Source of the DNA: Paramagnetospirillum magneticum AMB-1
Lineage (GTDB): Bacteria; Pseudomonadota; Alphaproteobacteria; Rhodospirillales; Magnetospirillaceae
DNA: 64,000 bases
Reading direction: 5' to 3'
Assembly: GCF_000009985.1 (NCBI RefSeq)
Contig: NC_007626.1
Location: 1,450,745-1,514,744 of the forward strand
Shown here: positions 63,008 to 64,000 of the stretch, in pieces
Position numbering within the stretch: position 1 is the first letter of the stretch
How the letters are laid out: each line of letters opens with the position of its first letter
Made by a program: the position numbers and the translations under genes
Notes under the pieces: generated by a model
Database searches by the model: none
What the model was told of the DNA's origin: nothing
What the model saw: only the letters and a program-made list of their open reading frames with translations

Positions 63008-64000
63008 TCAGCCCGGAGTCAGGTCGATGGAAAGCATCGCGCAGCCCAGGGCCGTGGTCGCACTGCCGCCAAAGCCGCAAAGAGTCACGGTCTGGGCCGA
63101 GGTGACGGTGGCCGGCGCGGTGTACTGTGCCGTCATCAGGCCGGTGGCGATCACCGAGCCGGCTTCCGGCATCATGCACCACAGCGCCTGGGGGATGCCC
63201 AGGCTGGTGGTGGCGGTCAGCACCGCACTCTGACCCGCCGACAGCGAGGTCACCGGGCAGGTCACGTTAAAGGCCTCGTCGACCGGCACCACGTTCCAGG
63301 TGGCGGTGGCGGTGCCCGCGCTGCTCTGGGCGGTGATGGTGACCGGGGTGGGGGCCGACACCGAGCCGGGGGGCGTGTAGAACCAGTCGCCCTCCATGTT
63401 CTTCTTGGCCACGCCCAGGCTGGCTGTGAAGGTGGCGTTGGAATCCACCTGGCCATCGGCATCGATGGCCTGCAGCTGGAACGATGCGCCGCCGGCGGCC
63501 AGGGTGACGTTGGCGGGGGTTATGGTCAGCGCCGCCAGGGTCGGAGACAACTCGACCAGGGCATAGGCCACCTGCTGCAGGTCGCCGGCGTTCAGGGCCT
63601 GGATCACCACTCGCGACGGGGCGGCAATCTGGGACGGCGCGGTGTAGACTCCGTTGGTGACGCTGCCGATGGGCGGGGTGATCGACCATTCCACCTGGGC
63701 GACGGCCTGATTGAGGCTGAGAGTCACGCTCTGGCCAGCCGACAGGGAGCTGATGCCGGGCGACAGCGACAATGGGCTTTCGATGTTGCCCGCCGTGTAG
63801 AAGTCGCAGGGAATGGCCGCATTGTTGATGGCGACAAGGCCCGAGGCCGGGAACAGCAGGTTGTCGATCAGGAAGGTGCTGACCTGCGGCAGGCCCAGGT
63901 TGTCGAGCCAGCCGCCGAGGGCTTCGTTGATGGGATCGGTGATCGATGATCCCAGATTCACATCGCCTTCGAACAGTTCCTGCCAGATGGAGAAATTGGT
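63008..64000 (-). CDS. Ig-like surface/secreted protein, C-terminal part (5' end outside window)
   Basis: At least 330 codons, open to the window edge with no stop, so the gene starts beyond 64000 (the upstream frame reads TNFSIWQELFEGD). The product has at least two repeated Ig-like blocks (SLSAGQSVTLSLN...GVYTAPSQIAAPSRVV; SLSAGQSAVLTATT...AQYTAPATVTSAQTV), the SAGQ and YTAP motifs marking repeat boundaries. The chain is rich in Ala, Thr, Ser and Val, with few charged residues. It fits surface or secreted adhesin-like proteins; the exact family is not identified. Confidence 0.75.
   Translation of the reverse strand, partial: TNFSIWQELFEGDVNLGSSITDPINEALGGWLDNLGLPQVSTFLIDNLLFPASGLVAINNAAIPCDFYTAGNIESPLSLSPGISSLSAGQSVTLSLNQAVAQVEWSITPPIGSVTNGVYTAPSQIAAPSRVVIQALNAGDLQQVAYALVELSPTLAALTITPANVTLAAGGASFQLQAIDADGQVDSNATFTASLGVAKKNMEGDWFYTPPGSVSAPTPVTITAQSSAGTATATWNVVPVDEAFNVTCPVTSLSAGQSAVLTATTSLGIPQALWCMMPEAGSVIATGLMTAQYTAPATVTSAQTVTLCGFGGSATTALGCAMLSIDLTPG

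Overview
The window looks like a chromosomal segment of a GC-rich alphaproteobacterium of the Rhodospirillales, most like Magnetospirillum. This rests on gene content: alphaproteobacterial families of unknown function (DUF2794, DUF3572, a ribbon-helix-helix family), a FlaF-type flagellar regulator, a hopanoid cluster, FNR-like boxes, a Pho box, and several families of dispersed palindromic intergenic repeats. No magnetosome, RuBisCO, rRNA, tRNA or CRISPR locus was recognised, so the genus is an inference.

Layout. 1-5.6 kb: end of a class I fumarase, TfoX-N and DUF983 proteins, a divergent two-component pair whose regulator carries a frameshift, a repeat-rich gap, and small lipoproteins. 5.7-9.8 kb: a thioredoxin-fold protein, then the conserved envelope/ribosome order yfgM-bamB-der. 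10-20.9 kb: signalling genes (diguanylate cyclase, NarL-type regulator, GGDEF-EAL protein), a NifX-like protein, small membrane proteins, a FlaF-DUF2934 protein, and a 32-residue membrane protein behind FNR-like boxes. 20.9-25.7 kb: a tightly coupled operon of phosphopantetheinyl transferase, Pls/PosA-type single-module NRPS and ribbon-helix-helix protein. 25.8-28.6 kb: a Sel1-repeat protein coupled to an unknown 560-residue protein. 28.9-35.8 kb: hopanoid genes hpnA, hpnB, hpnD, shc, hpnG and convergent hpnH.

36-42.2 kb: the complete phosphate operon pstS-pstC-pstA-pstB-phoU-phoB with a Pho box upstream and a hairpin attenuator after pstS. 42.3-44.4 kb: a MocR-type regulator divergent from a flavin-reductase-like protein. 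44.4-49.7 kb: glpX-tkt-fba-rpe (Calvin cycle/pentose phosphate/gluconeogenesis) followed by a bacteriohemerythrin. 49.9-53.8 kb: an acetyl-CoA hydrolase/CoA-transferase, a stand-alone AsnC ligand-binding domain and a DEAD-box RNA helicase. 53.9-57.9 kb: an isochorismatase-fold hydrolase, an ornithine decarboxylase behind a long structured leader with a small upstream ORF, and a hook protein gene under a sigma-54 promoter. 58-64 kb: an aminotransferase and gamma-glutamyltransferase pair, an M48 protease with TPRs, a DsbA-like oxidoreductase, and the end of an Ig-like surface protein cut by the window edge.

Three conserved genes (the OmpR-type regulator, the NRPS-like gene and shc) are each broken by one missing G or C. 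The shared pattern suggests sequence error more than gene decay. The most promising items for follow-up are the PPTase/Pls-type NRPS operon, the ornithine decarboxylase leader with its uORF, and the FNR-boxed 32-residue membrane protein.
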